Source: an uncultured Jannaschia sp. (GTDB taxonomy: Bacteria; Pseudomonadota; Alphaproteobacteria; Rhodobacterales; Rhodobacteraceae). Taken from it: 64,000 nt of DNA. Below, in pieces: positions 8,137-18,373 of this stretch (position 1 is its first letter; the number at the start of each line of letters is the position of its first letter). The stretch is from contig NZ_CANNEZ010000001.1 of the NCBI RefSeq assembly GCF_947503795.1, forward strand, positions 1,665,001 through 1,729,000, read 5' to 3'. The notes below the pieces were generated by a model, which was not told the origin of the DNA, searched no databases, and worked only from the letters and a program-made list of their open reading frames with translations. A program made the translations under genes and the position numbers.

Positions 8137-11100
8137 TTAGCTACAACCCGACGTCCCCCCGCAGGTGTTGCACTTCATGCAGGTCCCGTTGCGGACCAGC
8201 GTGTAGTTGCCGCATTCGCCGCAGGCTTCGCCCTCGTAGCCCTGCATCTTCGCCTTGGTGCGGGCGTCCATGCCGGTGGCCAGCGCGACGGTCGCCGTCT
8301 CGGTGACGGCGGCTTCGAACACGGCCTGCCCGCCATCCGAGAAGCCAGTCGAGGCGATCTCGGCGGCGACGCGGTCGGCCCCTTCGCGCAAGGCGACGAG
8401 ATCCGAGGGCAGACGCTTGCGCAGGTAGCCCGTCGAGGCGACCGACTTGAACATCTCGAGCGATTTCTGCGCCGCCGTCTCGCCCAGCTTGCCGAGGTTG
8501 CCGTCCTCGGACTGCGCGGCCTCCGCCTCGCCGATGCTGTCGAAGGTCTGGCCCTGCGGCTTGACGTGAGCGAGATCCTCGCGATCGAGATAGCTGACGG
8601 CCAACTCGCGGAAGATGTAGTCGAGCACGCTGGTCGCGTTCTTGATCGAGTCGTTGCCCTGGACCATGCCCGCAGGCTCGAACTTGGTGAACGTGAAGGC
8701 GTCCACGAACTCCTCGAGCGGCACGCCGTATTGCAGACCCACCGACACCGCGATGGCGAAGTTGTTCATCATCGCACGGAAGCCGGCCCCTTCCTTGTGC
8801 ATATCGATGAAGATCTCGCCGAGATTGCCGTCCTTGTACTCGCCGGTCCGCAGATAGACCTTGTGACCGCCGACGACCGCCTTCTGGGTGTAGCCCTTGC
8901 GGCGCTCGGGGAGCTTTTCGCGCTGAGCCTTGAGGTACTCCTTGACGACGACCTTCTCGATCACCTTCTCGGCGAGCACCATCGCCTTGTCGTGCGGCGT
9001 GCCGCTCTCGAGGATCTCGGCGGCCTCGTCGTCATCCTCGACCAGCGACGCGGCCAGCGGCTGCGACAGCTTCGAGCCGTCGCGGTAGAGCGCGTTGGCC
9101 TTGACCCCGAGGGACCACGACAGCTCGTAGGCCTTCTGGCAATCCTCGATGGTCGCGTCGTTGGGCATGTTGATCGTCTTCGAGATCGCGCCCGAGATGA
9201 AAGACTGCGCGGCGGCCATCATGGTGATGTGGCTGTCGACGCTGAGGAAGCGCTTGCCCTTCTTGCCGCACGGGTTGGCGCAGTCGAAGACGGTCAGGTG
9301 CTCGTCCTTCAGGCCCGGCGCGCCTTCCAGCGTCATCGTCCCGCAGACATGGTCGTTCGCCACCTCGATCTCGGCCTTGGAGAAGCCCAGGTGCCGCAGG
9401 AGGTCGAAGGTCGGATCGTTGAGCTTGGCGGCCGGGATGCCGAGGGTCTGGGTGCAGAATTCCTCGCCCAGCGTGTAGTGGTTGAAGACGAAGCGGATGT
9501 CGAAGGCCGAGGGCAGCGCGGCCTCGATCTTCTTGATTTCGGCCTGGCCGAAGCCGTGCCCGATCAGCGAGGTGTGGTTGATCCCCGGGGCCTGCCCCAG
9601 CGATCCGTGGCCCACGGCATAGGCGGTGATCTCGGCGATCTGCGCCTCGCCGTAGCCGAGCTTGCGGAGCGCGCCCGGCACCGACTGGTTGATGATCTTG
9701 AAGTAGCCGCCGCCGGCCAGCTTCTTGAACTTCACCAGCGCGAAGTCCGGCTCGATCCCCGTCGTGTCGCAGTCCATCACGAGGCCGATCGTGCCCGTGG
9801 GCGCGATGACGGTCGACTGCGCGTTGCGGAAGCCGTGCTTCTCACCCAGCGAGACGACATCGTCCCAGACTGCCGAGGCGAGCTCGGTCAGGCGGGCGTC
9901 GGGGCAGCCGTCGATATCGAGGGCCACCGGCTTGACGGCCAGCTTCTCGTAACCGCTCGTCAGGCCCTTGGCGGCGATGGCGTGGTTGCGCATCACGCGA
10001 AGCATGTGGTCCGCATTCTTGCCGTAGCCCGGGAACGCGCCCAGCTCGCCCGCCATCTCGGCCGAGGTCGCGTAGGACACGCCGGTCATCACCGCCGTCA
10101 GCGCGCCGCAGAGCGCGCGGCCCTCGCGGCTGTCGTAGCCAAGCCCCATGTTCATCAGGAGGCCGCCGATATTGGCATAGCCGAGGCCCAGCGTGCGGAA
10201 GTCGTAGGACCGCTGCGCGATCTCCTTCGAGGGGAACTGCGCCATCGCGACGCTGATCTCGAGCGTAATCGTCCAGAGCCGCGAGGCGTGCATGTAGAGC
10301 TCGTGGTCGAAGCTGCCGTCCGCCTTGAGGAACTTTAGCAGGTTCATCGAGGCGAGGTTGCAGGCGGTATCGTCGAGGAACATGTACTCCGAGCATGGGT
10401 TCGAGCCGCGGATCGGGCCGTCCTCGGGGCAGGTGTGCCAGTCGTTGACCGTGTCGTGGAACTGGATGCCGGGATCGGCGCAGGCCCAGGCGGCGTGGCC
10501 GACCTTCTCCCAGAGCTCGCGGGCCTTGACGGTCTTCGCGACGCCGCCGGTCCGGTTCACCAGCTCCCAGTCGGCGTCCTTCTCGACGGCGTGGAGGAAC
10601 GCGTTGGTGACGCGCACGGAGTTGTTGGAATTCTGGCCCGCGACGGTGTTGTAGGCCTCGCTGTCCCAGTCGGTGTCGTAGGTGGGGAACTCGATGCTGT
10701 CATAGCCCTGGCGCGCGTATTGCAGCACGCGCAGGATATACGCTTCGGGGATCATGTGCTTCTTGGCCGCGCGGATGACGCCCTTGAGGGTGTCGTTGAC
10801 CGCCGGGTCGCAGGCATCGTCGAGGCTGCCGTCCCAGGCGCGCACGGCTTCCATGACCTTGGTGAGCTGGGCTTGGTGCGCCTTGGAGCCGGCGACGATG
10901 GCCGCGACCTTCTGCTCTTCGATCACCTTCCAGTCGATGAACGCCTCGATATCGGGGTGGTCCATGTCGACGATGACCATCTTGGCCGCGCGCCGGGTGG
11001 TACCGCCCGACTTGATGGCGCCCGCCGCGCGATCACCAATCTTCAGGAAGCCCATCAGGCCCGACGACTTGCCGCCGCCCGACAGGGGCTCACCCTCGCC

Positions 11101-11817
11101 GCGCAGGTGGCTGAAGTTCGTGCCCGTGCCCGAGCCGTACTTGAAGAGCCGCGCCTCGCGCACCCAGAGGTCCATGATGCCGCCGTCGTTCACGAGGTCG
11201 TCCGAGACCGACTGGATGAAGCAGGCATGGGGCTGCGGGTGCTCATAGGAGGACTTCGAGCGGGTCAGCTTGCCGGTCGCGGGATCGACATAATGGTGGC
11301 CCTGCGCGGGGCCGTCGATGCCATAGGCCCAGTGAAGGCCCGTGTTGAACCATTGCGGCGAGTTCGGCGCGCCCATCTGGCGGGCCAGCATCACGCGCAT
11401 CTCGTCGAAATAGGTCCGCGCATCATCTTCGGTGGTGAAATAGCCGCCCTTCCAGCCCCAGTAGGCCCAGGCGCCTGCAAGCCGGTCGAACACCTGCTTC
11501 GAGGAGGTCTCGCCGCCGAAGCGCTCGTCCTCGGGCAGATCGGCCAGCGCCGCTTCGTCGGGGACCGAGCGCCAGAGGAATTCGGGCACGTCCTTCTCGC
11601 GCACGGTCTTCAGGCGCGCGGGCACGCCAGCCTTGCGGAAGTACTTCTGGGCGATGACGTCGGACGCGACCTGGCTCCAGCCCTCGGGGATCTCGACGGC
11701 ATCGAGCTTGAAGACGGTCGTCCCATCGGGATTGCGAATCTCCGATGTGGTCGTCGTGAAGGCCAGTGCCGCGTAGGCATCCTGTCCCGCTTCCGTCAGT
11801 TTCCGCTCCAGCCGCAT
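8137..11817 (-). CDS. nrdJ: vitamin B12-dependent ribonucleotide reductase (class II)
   Basis: A 1226-residue adenosylcobalamin-dependent ribonucleotide reductase, which makes deoxyribonucleotides independently of oxygen. The barrel motifs are present ([20 protein letters not shown] with the active-site Cys region; [19 protein letters not shown]). The C-terminus has paired cysteines ([23 protein letters not shown]), the redox-active/zinc tail of the long NrdJ form. An open frame continues to 12054, but ATG 11817 ([15 protein letters not shown]) fits the family N-terminus and has AAGGGA upstream. I see no other reductase gene in the window. Tandem NrdR-like boxes overlie its promoter. Confidence 0.96.
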   Translation of the reverse strand: MRLERKLTEAGQDAYAALAFTTTTSEIRNPDGTTVFKLDAVEIPEGWSQVASDVIAQKYFRKAGVPARLKTVREKDVPEFLWRSVPDEAALADLPEDERFGGETSSKQVFDRLAGAWAYWGWKGGYFTTEDDARTYFDEMRVMLARQMGAPNSPQWFNTGLHWAYGIDGPAQGHHYVDPATGKLTRSKSSYEHPQPHACFIQSVSDDLVNDGGIMDLWVREARLFKYGSGTGTNFSHLRGEGEPLSGGGKSSGLMGFLKIGDRAAGAIKSGGTTRRAAKMVIVDMDHPDIEAFIDWKVIEEQKVAAIVAGSKAHQAQLTKVMEAVRAWDGSLDDACDPAVNDTLKGVIRAAKKHMIPEAYILRVLQYARQGYDSIEFPTYDTDWDSEAYNTVAGQNSNNSVRVTNAFLHAVEKDADWELVNRTGGVAKTVKARELWEKVGHAAWACADPGIQFHDTVNDWHTCPEDGPIRGSNPCSEYMFLDDTACNLASMNLLKFLKADGSFDHELYMHASRLWTITLEISVAMAQFPSKEIAQRSYDFRTLGLGYANIGGLLMNMGLGYDSREGRALCGALTAVMTGVSYATSAEMAGELGAFPGYGKNADHMLRVMRNHAIAAKGLTSGYEKLAVKPVALDIDGCPDARLTELASAVWDDVVSLGEKHGFRNAQSTVIAPTGTIGLVMDCDTTGIEPDFALVKFKKLAGGGYFKIINQSVPGALRKLGYGEAQIAEITAYAVGHGSLGQAPGINHTSLIGHGFGQAEIKKIEAALPSAFDIRFVFNHYTLGEEFCTQTLGIPAAKLNDPTFDLLRHLGFSKAEIEVANDHVCGTMTLEGAPGLKDEHLTVFDCANPCGKKGKRFLSVDSHITMMAAAQSFISGAISKTINMPNDATIEDCQKAYELSWSLGVKANALYRDGSKLSQPLAASLVEDDDEAAEILESGTPHDKAMVLAEKVIEKVVVKEYLKAQREKLPERRKGYTQKAVVGGHKVYLRTGEYKDGNLGEIFIDMHKEGAGFRAMMNNFAIAVSVGLQYGVPLEEFVDAFTFTKFEPAGMVQGNDSIKNATSVLDYIFRELAVSYLDREDLAHVKPQGQTFDSIGEAEAAQSEDGNLGKLGETAAQKSLEMFKSVASTGYLRKRLPSDLVALREGADRVAAEIASTGFSDGGQAVFEAAVTETATVALATGMDARTKAKMQGYEGEACGECGNYTLVRNGTCMKCNTCGGTSGCS

Positions 11818-11990
11818 CTCGTGATCCCTTCCCAAAACTCGTTGTCTGCCTGACCGGATTGCAGCCCGGCCGATTCCCGTCATTCCTTGGGGTCCGTCCC
11901 GTCCGTCCGACCACACCGAGCGACCTGCGGGTCCATGCCCGCAAGGGCGTTCGGTCTGTCGGAGGCGGCTGCCCGGTCCCCTGCGCGGGG

Positions 11991-12054
11991 CCACTACATA
12001 TGGTGGCACCTCTGCGCGTCCATACCAATACTCGCGTCTTTTCCGTCCGGTCAA
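11991..12054 (-). promoter_or_regulatory. nrdJ promoter with tandem NrdR-like boxes
   Basis: Box 1 at 11991-12006 (CCACTACATATGGTGG on the plus strand) and box 2 at 12022-12037 (ATACCAATACTCGCGT) both resemble the NrdR consensus ACACWATATATWGTGT. Box 1 is close and box 2 is weaker. Their cores are 31 bases apart with a 15-base linker, the spacing known for NrdR pairs. On the minus strand TTGACC (12054-12049) and TATTGG (12030-12025), 18 bases apart, form a plausible sigma-70 promoter whose -10 lies inside box 2. The resulting leader would be about 200 bases. Confidence 0.6.
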
Positions 12055-12462
<408 letters not shown>

Positions 12463-12528
12463 CCCACGGGCCGCGCAGTAGCAGGGCGCGCGGATGGGCG
12501 AAAGCCCCGCTGCACGCAAGCGCGCGTG

Positions 12529-13005
12529 TCATTCCTCGCAGGGCCAGGCCGCGCCGTCCTGCGGCATCACGGGCGAGCGCAGCTCGTCGCCGGCAGCGAT
12601 CCCCAGGGTGGCCGCCATGCCGGCATTCAGCTCCAGCACACCGCGCGTGGGCGCGCCCGAGCGGATCACCGTCTCGTCCAAGGGCACGGCGTCGGCATGG
12701 ACCTTCACGACGCGGCCCGCCTCGTCGACGAAGATCATGTCGAGCGGGATAAGCGTGTTGCGCATCCAGAAGCCGACCTCGCGGGTCTGCGGATAGACGA
12801 AGAGCATCCCCGACATGCGGGCCATCTCCTCGCGGAACATCAGGCCGCGCGCCTGGTCCTCGGGCGTCAGCGCCAGTTCGACGGAGAAGCGCACGGTCCC
12901 GAATTCGCCGCGGATGTCGACGCGGTCCGGGCGGCACTCGGCCGCGGCGGTCCCGGCCCAGAGGCAGAGCGCCGCGGCAGCGATCAGGCGATGAAAAATT
13001 CCCAA
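12529..13005 (-). CDS. DUF192 family secreted protein
   Basis: A 158-residue protein with a hydrophobic signal sequence (FHRLIAAAALCLWAGTAAAE, cleavage near residue 22) followed by a DUF192 domain (LTPEDQARGLMFREEMA; GFWMRNTLIPLDMIFVD). No ATG precedes the signal peptide in this frame. TTG at 13005 is proposed as the start because GAGGTG lies six bases upstream. The start falls inside the 3' end of the cold-shock gene (overlap 22 bases), which implies coupled translation. The DUF192 family has no settled biochemical role; the domain fold is a small beta-rich one. Confidence 0.85.
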   Translation of the reverse strand: MGIFHRLIAAAALCLWAGTAAAECRPDRVDIRGEFGTVRFSVELALTPEDQARGLMFREEMARMSGMLFVYPQTREVGFWMRNTLIPLDMIFVDEAGRVVKVHADAVPLDETVIRSGAPTRGVLELNAGMAATLGIAAGDELRSPVMPQDGAAWPCEE

Positions 13006-13514
13006 CGGCGCACCTCGACGGCCAGACGTCCCCGCGCGCCGTCCATGACGCGGATGCAGATTGCCTCGCCCATCTGGAGATCCGCAAGGCCGAAGCGACG
13101 CAGCACCTCGATATGGACAAAGACGTCGTCCTCCTGGCCGAAGACGTTCGCGAAGCCGAAGCCCTTGCCCTTGTCGAACCATTTCACGCGCGCCGGCTGA
13201 TACGGCAGGTCGTCGGGGATCTCGCGCAGGTATTCGGGCGAGTCGGGTCCGGTCTCGGGCGCCGTCAGCGACAGGATCTCGGTGACCTGGAGGCCCCGAT
13301 CGCCTGCCTGGTGCCGGAAGGTGATCAGGCTGCCATCGGCGACCGAGCTCTGGCCGAAGGCGCGCAGCACGTTGGCATGGAGCAGCACATCACGCTCGAG
13401 CTCCTCGGAGACCACGAAGCCGAATCCCCGCACGGGGTCGAACCATTTAACGGAACCTTGATGCGCCACGGCAGTCTCGTCACTCGGCGGCTTTATCTCG
13501 TCATGGGCTGTCAC
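12984..13514 (-). CDS. double cold-shock-domain protein
   Basis: A 176-residue cytoplasmic nucleic-acid-binding protein with two cold-shock domains. The first is at residues 19-85 (GSVKWFDPVRGFGFV, RNP2-like VLLHA). The second is at about 106-175 (ARVKWFDKGKGFGFA, RNP2 VFVHI). Two-domain CSD proteins are typical of alphaproteobacteria and are usually about this length. They act as RNA chaperones or antiterminators. The first domain lacks some of the aromatic context of canonical RNP1. It is the first gene of a two-gene unit with the DUF192 protein. Confidence 0.92.
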   Translation of the reverse strand: MTAHDEIKPPSDETAVAHQGSVKWFDPVRGFGFVVSEELERDVLLHANVLRAFGQSSVADGSLITFRHQAGDRGLQVTEILSLTAPETGPDSPEYLREIPDDLPYQPARVKWFDKGKGFGFANVFGQEDDVFVHIEVLRRFGLADLQMGEAICIRVMDGARGRLAVEVRRWEFFIA

Positions 13515-13766
13515 GGGGGTCCTGCGGTCACGCTGTACATATCGGTTTAGTGCAAAAAACTAGCTTTTGCCCGGAAACAAGCCGGTGGAAACACGTTGCG
13601 CGAGGATTGGCCAGATGACCGCGCGTCACCGGCGTCGGCCCGCGCATTACGCTAGGTCAACTTGCACAATTCGGAGCATGGCCCGAAAAACGCCACATTG
13701 TCAAAGCCCTGTCACGCGCCGCAATTCCGGACAGCGCCCGCGCGCCTCGAAATACGGCGATTTTCG

Positions 13767-14375
13767 TCAGGGATTCAGTCGAACCACGTTCCATTCAGCG
13801 GATTCGGAATTGGCTCGCGTCCAACGGAAGCGGTCATGCAGGCGGAACGCGCCATCCGCCCAGAACTCGATTTCGACAGGACGAATGCGAAAACCGCCCC
13901 AATGGGGCGGACGGGCGGGATTTGTCCCCTTCGTCGCGGTGACGCGGGCGACCTCGGCCATCAGTGCGCCCCGGCTCTCCAACGGGCGGGATTGCGCCGA
14001 GGCCCAGGCCCCGAGCCGCGATTTCAGGCTGCGCGAGGCGTAATAGGCATCGGCCTGGGCCTCCTCCACCCGCTCGACCGGTCCGCGCACACGGATCTGC
14101 CGATGGAGACTCTTGTGGTGCATCACAAAGGCGGCCTTGGGCGTAGCGGCCAGCTCCTGCCCCTTCACGCCGTCGAAATTGGTGTAGAAGACGAAGGCGT
14201 CGGCCTCGATTTCCTTGAGAAGCACCATCCGCACGTTGGGCAACCCGTTCGCGTCCACGGTGGCCAGCGCGACTGCGTTGGGGTCGTTCGGCTCGGAGAC
14301 CTCGGCCTCGGCCAGCCAGCTGCGCGCCAGCGCAAAGGGGTCGTCGCCCGCGAAGATGCCGTCCCTGTCGCCCAT
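13767..14375 (-). CDS. pdxH: pyridoxamine 5'-phosphate oxidase
   Basis: A 202-residue FMN-dependent oxidase that converts pyridoxine or pyridoxamine phosphate to pyridoxal phosphate. Family features are [13 protein letters not shown] (FMN and substrate binding), [17 protein letters not shown], and the C-terminal [18 protein letters not shown]...W...RLNP. Length and C-terminus are normal. It is transcribed away from fabI. The 252 bases between this gene and the cold-shock gene hold no gene I can support. Confidence 0.96.
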   Translation of the reverse strand: MGDRDGIFAGDDPFALARSWLAEAEVSEPNDPNAVALATVDANGLPNVRMVLLKEIEADAFVFYTNFDGVKGQELAATPKAAFVMHHKSLHRQIRVRGPVERVEEAQADAYYASRSLKSRLGAWASAQSRPLESRGALMAEVARVTATKGTNPARPPHWGGFRIRPVEIEFWADGAFRLHDRFRWTRANSESAEWNVVRLNP

Positions 14376-14451
14376 GCCCGAGCCCTCCCGTGCGCTTGCC
14401 GCATATCGGGCAATCGCCTAAAGCCAATGCCAGCACAAGGCGGAGGGCAAG

Positions 14452-15267
14452 ATGTCGGGGATCATGGCAGGCAAGCGGGGGCTCATCATGGGGCTCGCCA
14501 ATGACAAGTCCATCGCCTGGGGCATCGCACAGGCTTGCGCCGCACAAGGGGCAGAGCTGGCCTTTTCCTACCAGGGCGAGGCGTTGAAGAAGCGGGTCGG
14601 TCCGTTGGCCGAAAAGGTCGGCTCTGACATCGTGATCCCCTGCGACGTGGCCGAGGGTGCGTCGATCGACGCCATGTTCGACGAGTTGAAGACCCATTGG
14701 GACCGGCTCGACTTCGTGGTCCACGCCATCGGGTTCTCCGACAAGAACGAGCTGCGCGGGCGCTATCTCGATACCTCGCTCGACAACTTCCTGATGACGA
14801 TGAACATCTCGGTCTATTCCTTCACGGCCGTCATGCAGCGCGCCGAGACGATGATGACCGAAGGCGGCAGCGCCCTGACGCTGACCTATTACGGCGCCGA
14901 GAAGGTCATGCCGCATTACAACGTCATGGGCCTCGCCAAGGCCGCGCTGGAATCCTCGGTGCAATACCTCGCCGAAGACCTCGGCCGCGACGGCATCCGC
15001 GTGAACGCCATCTCGGCGGGCACGATCAAGACGCTGGCGGCCTCCGGCATCGGCGATTTCCGCTACATCCTGAAGTGGAACGAGAACAACGCGCCGCTGC
15101 GCCGCACGGTCACCATCGAGGAGGTGGGCGCCTCGGCGATGTACCTCCTGTCGGACCTGTCCTCGGCGGTCACGGGCACGATCCACCATGTCGACAGCGG
15201 CTACCATGTGGTCGGCATGAAGAACCCCGAGGCGCCCGACATGACGCTGGAGAAGAAGGACGGCTGA
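14452..15267 (+). CDS. fabI: enoyl-[acyl-carrier-protein] reductase (NADH)
   Basis: A 271-residue short-chain dehydrogenase-like enzyme that performs the last reduction of each fatty acid elongation cycle. It has the modified nucleotide-binding motif GLANDKSIAWGIA and the FabI catalytic signature YYGAEKVMPHYNVMGLAKAA, with the Tyr-x6-Lys spacing characteristic of FabI. AISAGTIKTLAASGI follows as in other FabI proteins. GGAGGGCAAG lies upstream of ATG 14452, and a second ATG four codons later is also possible. The LysE gene follows four bases after the stop. Confidence 0.96.
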   Translation: MSGIMAGKRGLIMGLANDKSIAWGIAQACAAQGAELAFSYQGEALKKRVGPLAEKVGSDIVIPCDVAEGASIDAMFDELKTHWDRLDFVVHAIGFSDKNELRGRYLDTSLDNFLMTMNISVYSFTAVMQRAETMMTEGGSALTLTYYGAEKVMPHYNVMGLAKAALESSVQYLAEDLGRDGIRVNAISAGTIKTLAASGIGDFRYILKWNENNAPLRRTVTIEEVGASAMYLLSDLSSAVTGTIHHVDSGYHVVGMKNPEAPDMTLEKKDG

Positions 15268-15271
15268 GGGC

Positions 15272-15886
15272 GTGGAGACCCTGACCCTCGCCCAGATCGG
15301 CGCATTCAACGCGGCCCTCCTGATCGCCGTGCTGGGACCCGGCCCCGCCTTTCTCGTGGCGGTGCAGGCCAGCCTCACGGGCGGGCGCGCGGCGGGGATC
15401 GTCACCGGCGCGGGGCTGGCGCTGATGGCCGCGCTCTGGACGTTGGCCGCCCTTCTGGGCCTCGAGGCGCTGTTCGAGCTTTTCCCCTACGCCTACACCG
15501 CGCTCCGTATCGGCGGCGCGCTTCTGGTGCTGGTCATCGCGGTACAGGTCTGGCGCGGGGCGCGGCGACCCATCGAGACGGCGACGCCGCCCTCGACGCG
15601 GCGGGCCTTCGCGCGGGGCTTCTTTCTGAACCTCGGGAACCCGAAGTCGATCATCTTCTCGGCGGGCGTTCTTCTGGTGATCTTCCCGCCGGACCTGCGC
15701 GCCGCCGAGATTGCCTTCATCACGCTCAACCATTTCGTCCTCGAACTCGTGGCCTATGCCGGTGTGGCCACGCTTCTGGCGCGCGATGGCGTCCGGGCGC
15801 GCTACCTCGCAGCGAAACCCCTCATCACGCGGGCGATGGCGCTGGTCCTCGGCGGGCTGGGTCTTCGGCTTCTGGTGACGACGTGA
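15272..15886 (+). CDS. LysE-family amino-acid exporter (first of two)
   Basis: A 204-residue membrane protein with about six helices, of the LysE/RhtB export family. The N-terminal hallmark GPGPAFLVAVQASLTGGRAAG is present. The GTG start at 15272 lies five bases after the fabI stop, and the next LysE gene overlaps its stop (GTGA), so fabI, this gene and the next are probably one transcript. Substrate is not predictable; the two paralogues may act as a heterodimer or have separate substrates. Confidence 0.88.
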   Translation: METLTLAQIGAFNAALLIAVLGPGPAFLVAVQASLTGGRAAGIVTGAGLALMAALWTLAALLGLEALFELFPYAYTALRIGGALLVLVIAVQVWRGARRPIETATPPSTRRAFARGFFLNLGNPKSIIFSAGVLLVIFPPDLRAAEIAFITLNHFVLELVAYAGVATLLARDGVRARYLAAKPLITRAMALVLGGLGLRLLVTT

Positions 15887-16494
15887 CGCTCCTTGCCTTC
15901 GCCACGGTCGCCTTCGTGCACCTTCTGGCGGCGATCTCGCCGGGGCCCTCCTTCGTGCTGTCGATCAGGACGGCGGCCGCCGAAGGCTTCGCGCCGGCCT
16001 TTGGCCTTGCCGTGGGGTTCGGGATCGGGGCGGCGATCTGGGCGGCACTGGCACTTGTGGGGCTCTCGGTCCTCTTCGAACTGGTCCCCGTCCTCTTCAC
16101 CGTGCTGCGGATCGGCGGCGCGCTGTTCCTCATCGCGCTGGCCGTATTGATGTGGCGGCACGCGGCCGATCCGATACCGCAGGCGGGCGAGATCGCGCCC
16201 CGGTCGATGCGCGCCGCAATCCGGCTGGGCGTTGTGACGATGTTCGCCAACCCCAAGCCCGCGATCTTCTTCGGCGCCGTCTTTCTCGGCTTCGTGCCTG
16301 CCGAGACCTCGTGGCTGGCCAAGGCGATCATCGTCTTCAACATCTTCTGGGTCGAGGCGGCGTGGTACATCCTCGTCGCGCGCGCCTTCTCGCTGCCGCG
16401 GGCCCGCGCCGCCTATATCCGCTTCAAGACCGTCCTCGACCGCAGCCTCGGCGCCGTGCTCGGCGCGCTCGGCATCCGCCTGATCGCGTCCTGA
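15883..16494 (+). CDS. LysE-family amino-acid exporter (second of two)
   Basis: A 203-residue LysE/RhtB-type membrane protein (SPGPSFVLSIRTAAAEG hallmark near the N-terminus, FANPKPAIFFGAVFLGF in the middle) with about six helices. It starts with GTG overlapping the stop of the preceding paralogue by four bases, so translation is coupled. The two proteins share family features but are clearly diverged. Gpt follows 32 bases later. Confidence 0.88.
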   Translation: MTLLAFATVAFVHLLAAISPGPSFVLSIRTAAAEGFAPAFGLAVGFGIGAAIWAALALVGLSVLFELVPVLFTVLRIGGALFLIALAVLMWRHAADPIPQAGEIAPRSMRAAIRLGVVTMFANPKPAIFFGAVFLGFVPAETSWLAKAIIVFNIFWVEAAWYILVARAFSLPRARAAYIRFKTVLDRSLGAVLGALGIRLIAS

Positions 16495-16526
16495 CGACGC
16501 CCCACCGCCCGCTCTAGGAGATCCCG

Positions 16527-17030
16527 ATGGCCGACACCCTGCCCCATGAAAAAGGCTTCCACATCAGCTGGGACCAGATCCACCGCGACAGCCGCGCGCT
16601 GGCCTGGCGCCTCGACGGCAAGGGCCCCGACGACGGCCATTGGCGCGCCATCGTCGCGATCACGCGCGGCGGCATGGCACCCGCGATGATCGTCGCCCGC
16701 GAGCTGGACATCCGCCTCGTCGACACGATCTCGATCAAGTCCTACGACCACCAGTCGCAGGGCGAGGCGCAGGTCCTCTCGAAGCCCGATGACGAGATGG
16801 TGGGCGACGGCACGGGCGTCCTCGTGGTCGACGACCTCGTGGATTCGGGCAAGACGCTGGAAGTGGTCCGCGCGCTCTATCCCAAGGCGCATTTCGCCAC
16901 GGTCTATGCCAAGCCCAAGGGCGAGCCGATGGTCGATACCTTCATCACCGGCGTCAGCCAGGACACCTGGATCTTCTTCCCGTGGGACATGGCGCTGCAA
17001 TACGTGCAGCCCTATCGCGGCACCGACTGA
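16527..17030 (+). CDS. gpt: xanthine phosphoribosyltransferase
   Basis: A 167-residue purine salvage enzyme that joins xanthine or guanine to PRPP. It resembles the E. coli Gpt type: [17 protein letters not shown] at the N-terminus, [10 protein letters not shown], and the PRPP loop [17 protein letters not shown]. The C-terminus ([17 protein letters not shown]) is also typical of that family. TAGGAG lies nine bases upstream of the ATG. Its last 19 bases overlap the 3' end of the cytochrome P450 gene on the other strand. Confidence 0.93.
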   Translation: MADTLPHEKGFHISWDQIHRDSRALAWRLDGKGPDDGHWRAIVAITRGGMAPAMIVARELDIRLVDTISIKSYDHQSQGEAQVLSKPDDEMVGDGTGVLVVDDLVDSGKTLEVVRALYPKAHFATVYAKPKGEPMVDTFITGVSQDTWIFFPWDMALQYVQPYRGTD

Positions 17031-18373
17031 GGCGCTCGCCGCGTCAGACGCAAGCGGATGCCATCGCGCGATCGCACGGTCAGATGCGCGACCGGGACGG
17101 GCGGCGGGCCGACCGCCTCGAGCCGAAACGCCCCGGCCAGACGCGCCAGAAGCAGAACGCCCTCGGCCATCGCGAAGCCCGCGCCGGTGCAGACCCGCGG
17201 CCCCGCGCTGAACGGCATATAGGCCCGCCGCGACGCCTCGGTCGTCTCGTCGCGGCCCCATCGGTCGGGGTCGAAGGCGTCCGCGTTGGACCAGAGGCGG
17301 GTGTGACGATGCAGATGCCACGGCGACAGCACGACCTGCGCGCCCACGGGCGCACCGCGGCCCCGGAACGTCTCGGGGCGCGTCGTCTCGCGCACCATCA
17401 TCGGGACCGGCGGGTAGAGGCGCAGCACCTCGCGGAAGACGTCCCGCGTGAAGGGAAGACGCGACAGGTCGGCGAGGTTGAACGCGGCCCAGTCGCGATC
17501 GGCCTCGACCGCGACCCTGGTCTGGGCGGAGGGATGCGTGGCCAGGAGGTAGAGACCCCAAGCCAGCGCCGAGGCGCTCGTCTCGTGGCCCGCCAGAAAG
17601 AAGATCGCGACCTGATCGACCATCTCCTCGGGCGAGAAGCGATGGCCCGTATCGGGGTCCGGACAGGTCATGATCTTCGTCGCGAGATCGTCCGGCGCGG
17701 TCCCGGCCGCGATCTCCGCCGCGCGCCGCGCGACCAGTGCCGCGATCGCGCCCCGGATCGACGCGGCCGCCCGGCGCGTGGCGCGCTTGTGCAGCCGCGG
17801 CACCCAACGCGGAAGCGGGACAAGCGCCGCGACGTTCAAGAGGGGCTGCGTGCGTTGGTAGGCCCGAAACTCGTGGAAGACCTGGGCGGCCAGGCGATCC
17901 TCGATCGGGACCGAGAACAGCGTGCGGAAGATCACGTCGGCCGCCGCGTAGGAGGCGAGCTCCTCCACCTCCACCTCGCCTTCGGGCGCGCGTGCGATCA
18001 TCGCATCCGCCGCCGCCAGCATCGCCTGGAAGGCGTCCCGAAGGCGGCCGCGGCCGAAGGCCGGATCGATGATGCGCCGCTGTCGCTTCCACTCCTCGCC
18101 GTTCGTTACAAAGACCGACCGCCCCAGCAGCGGGGCCAGCCCCTCGCGCACACGGTCGGATTTGGGGAAATCGTCGGGCCGCTCTTTCAGAACGAGATCA
18201 ATCAGTTCCGGGTCGTTCATCATGTAGCTTCTGAAGAACGGCGTGCGGAACTCGGCCATCCACGCGCCGTAGAGCCGGGCGGGCTGGGCGCTGAGGATGT
18301 CCTGACGAAAGGCCCGCGCGTAGCCCAGAAGGCCGATCCGTCCGGGACGTGACGCGGGCTTGGGCGGGATCAC
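17012..18373 (-). CDS. cytochrome P450
   Basis: A 453-residue heme monooxygenase. The I-helix oxygen-activating motif is near residue 260 ([14 protein letters not shown]), the ExxR near 316 ([10 protein letters not shown]), and the heme-ligand loop near 390 ([14 protein letters not shown], the Cys binding heme iron). There is no membrane anchor. The GTG start at 18373 overlaps the stop of the upstream hydrolase gene (GTGA), so the two form a translationally coupled pair. The I-helix and PP residues resemble fatty-acid or CYP4/CYP102-like P450s, but the substrate is not deducible. No redox partner gene is adjacent. Confidence 0.92.
   Translation of the reverse strand: MIPPKPASRPGRIGLLGYARAFRQDILSAQPARLYGAWMAEFRTPFFRSYMMNDPELIDLVLKERPDDFPKSDRVREGLAPLLGRSVFVTNGEEWKRQRRIIDPAFGRGRLRDAFQAMLAAADAMIARAPEGEVEVEELASYAAADVIFRTLFSVPIEDRLAAQVFHEFRAYQRTQPLLNVAALVPLPRWVPRLHKRATRRAAASIRGAIAALVARRAAEIAAGTAPDDLATKIMTCPDPDTGHRFSPEEMVDQVAIFFLAGHETSASALAWGLYLLATHPSAQTRVAVEADRDWAAFNLADLSRLPFTRDVFREVLRLYPPVPMMVRETTRPETFRGRGAPVGAQVVLSPWHLHRHTRLWSNADAFDPDRWGRDETTEASRRAYMPFSAGPRVCTGAGFAMAEGVLLLARLAGAFRLEAVGPPPVPVAHLTVRSRDGIRLRLTRRAPQSVPR

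Noticed and set aside
8005-10338. A 777-codon plus-strand open frame antisense to nrdJ
   Set aside because: It is a shadow of the real gene. It is arginine, glycine and leucine rich with no domain, and lies opposite the strongly conserved NrdJ sequence. Similar long shadows at 19885-22047, 33512-35674 and 48565-50619 were rejected for the same reason.
11818-12018. A cobalamin riboswitch in the 200-base nrdJ leader (GGTGCC near the start and several GC hairpins)
   Set aside because: The B12 box (AGxCAGGAGACC-type) and the conserved core could not be found. A B12-dependent enzyme would also be an unusual target for B12 repression.
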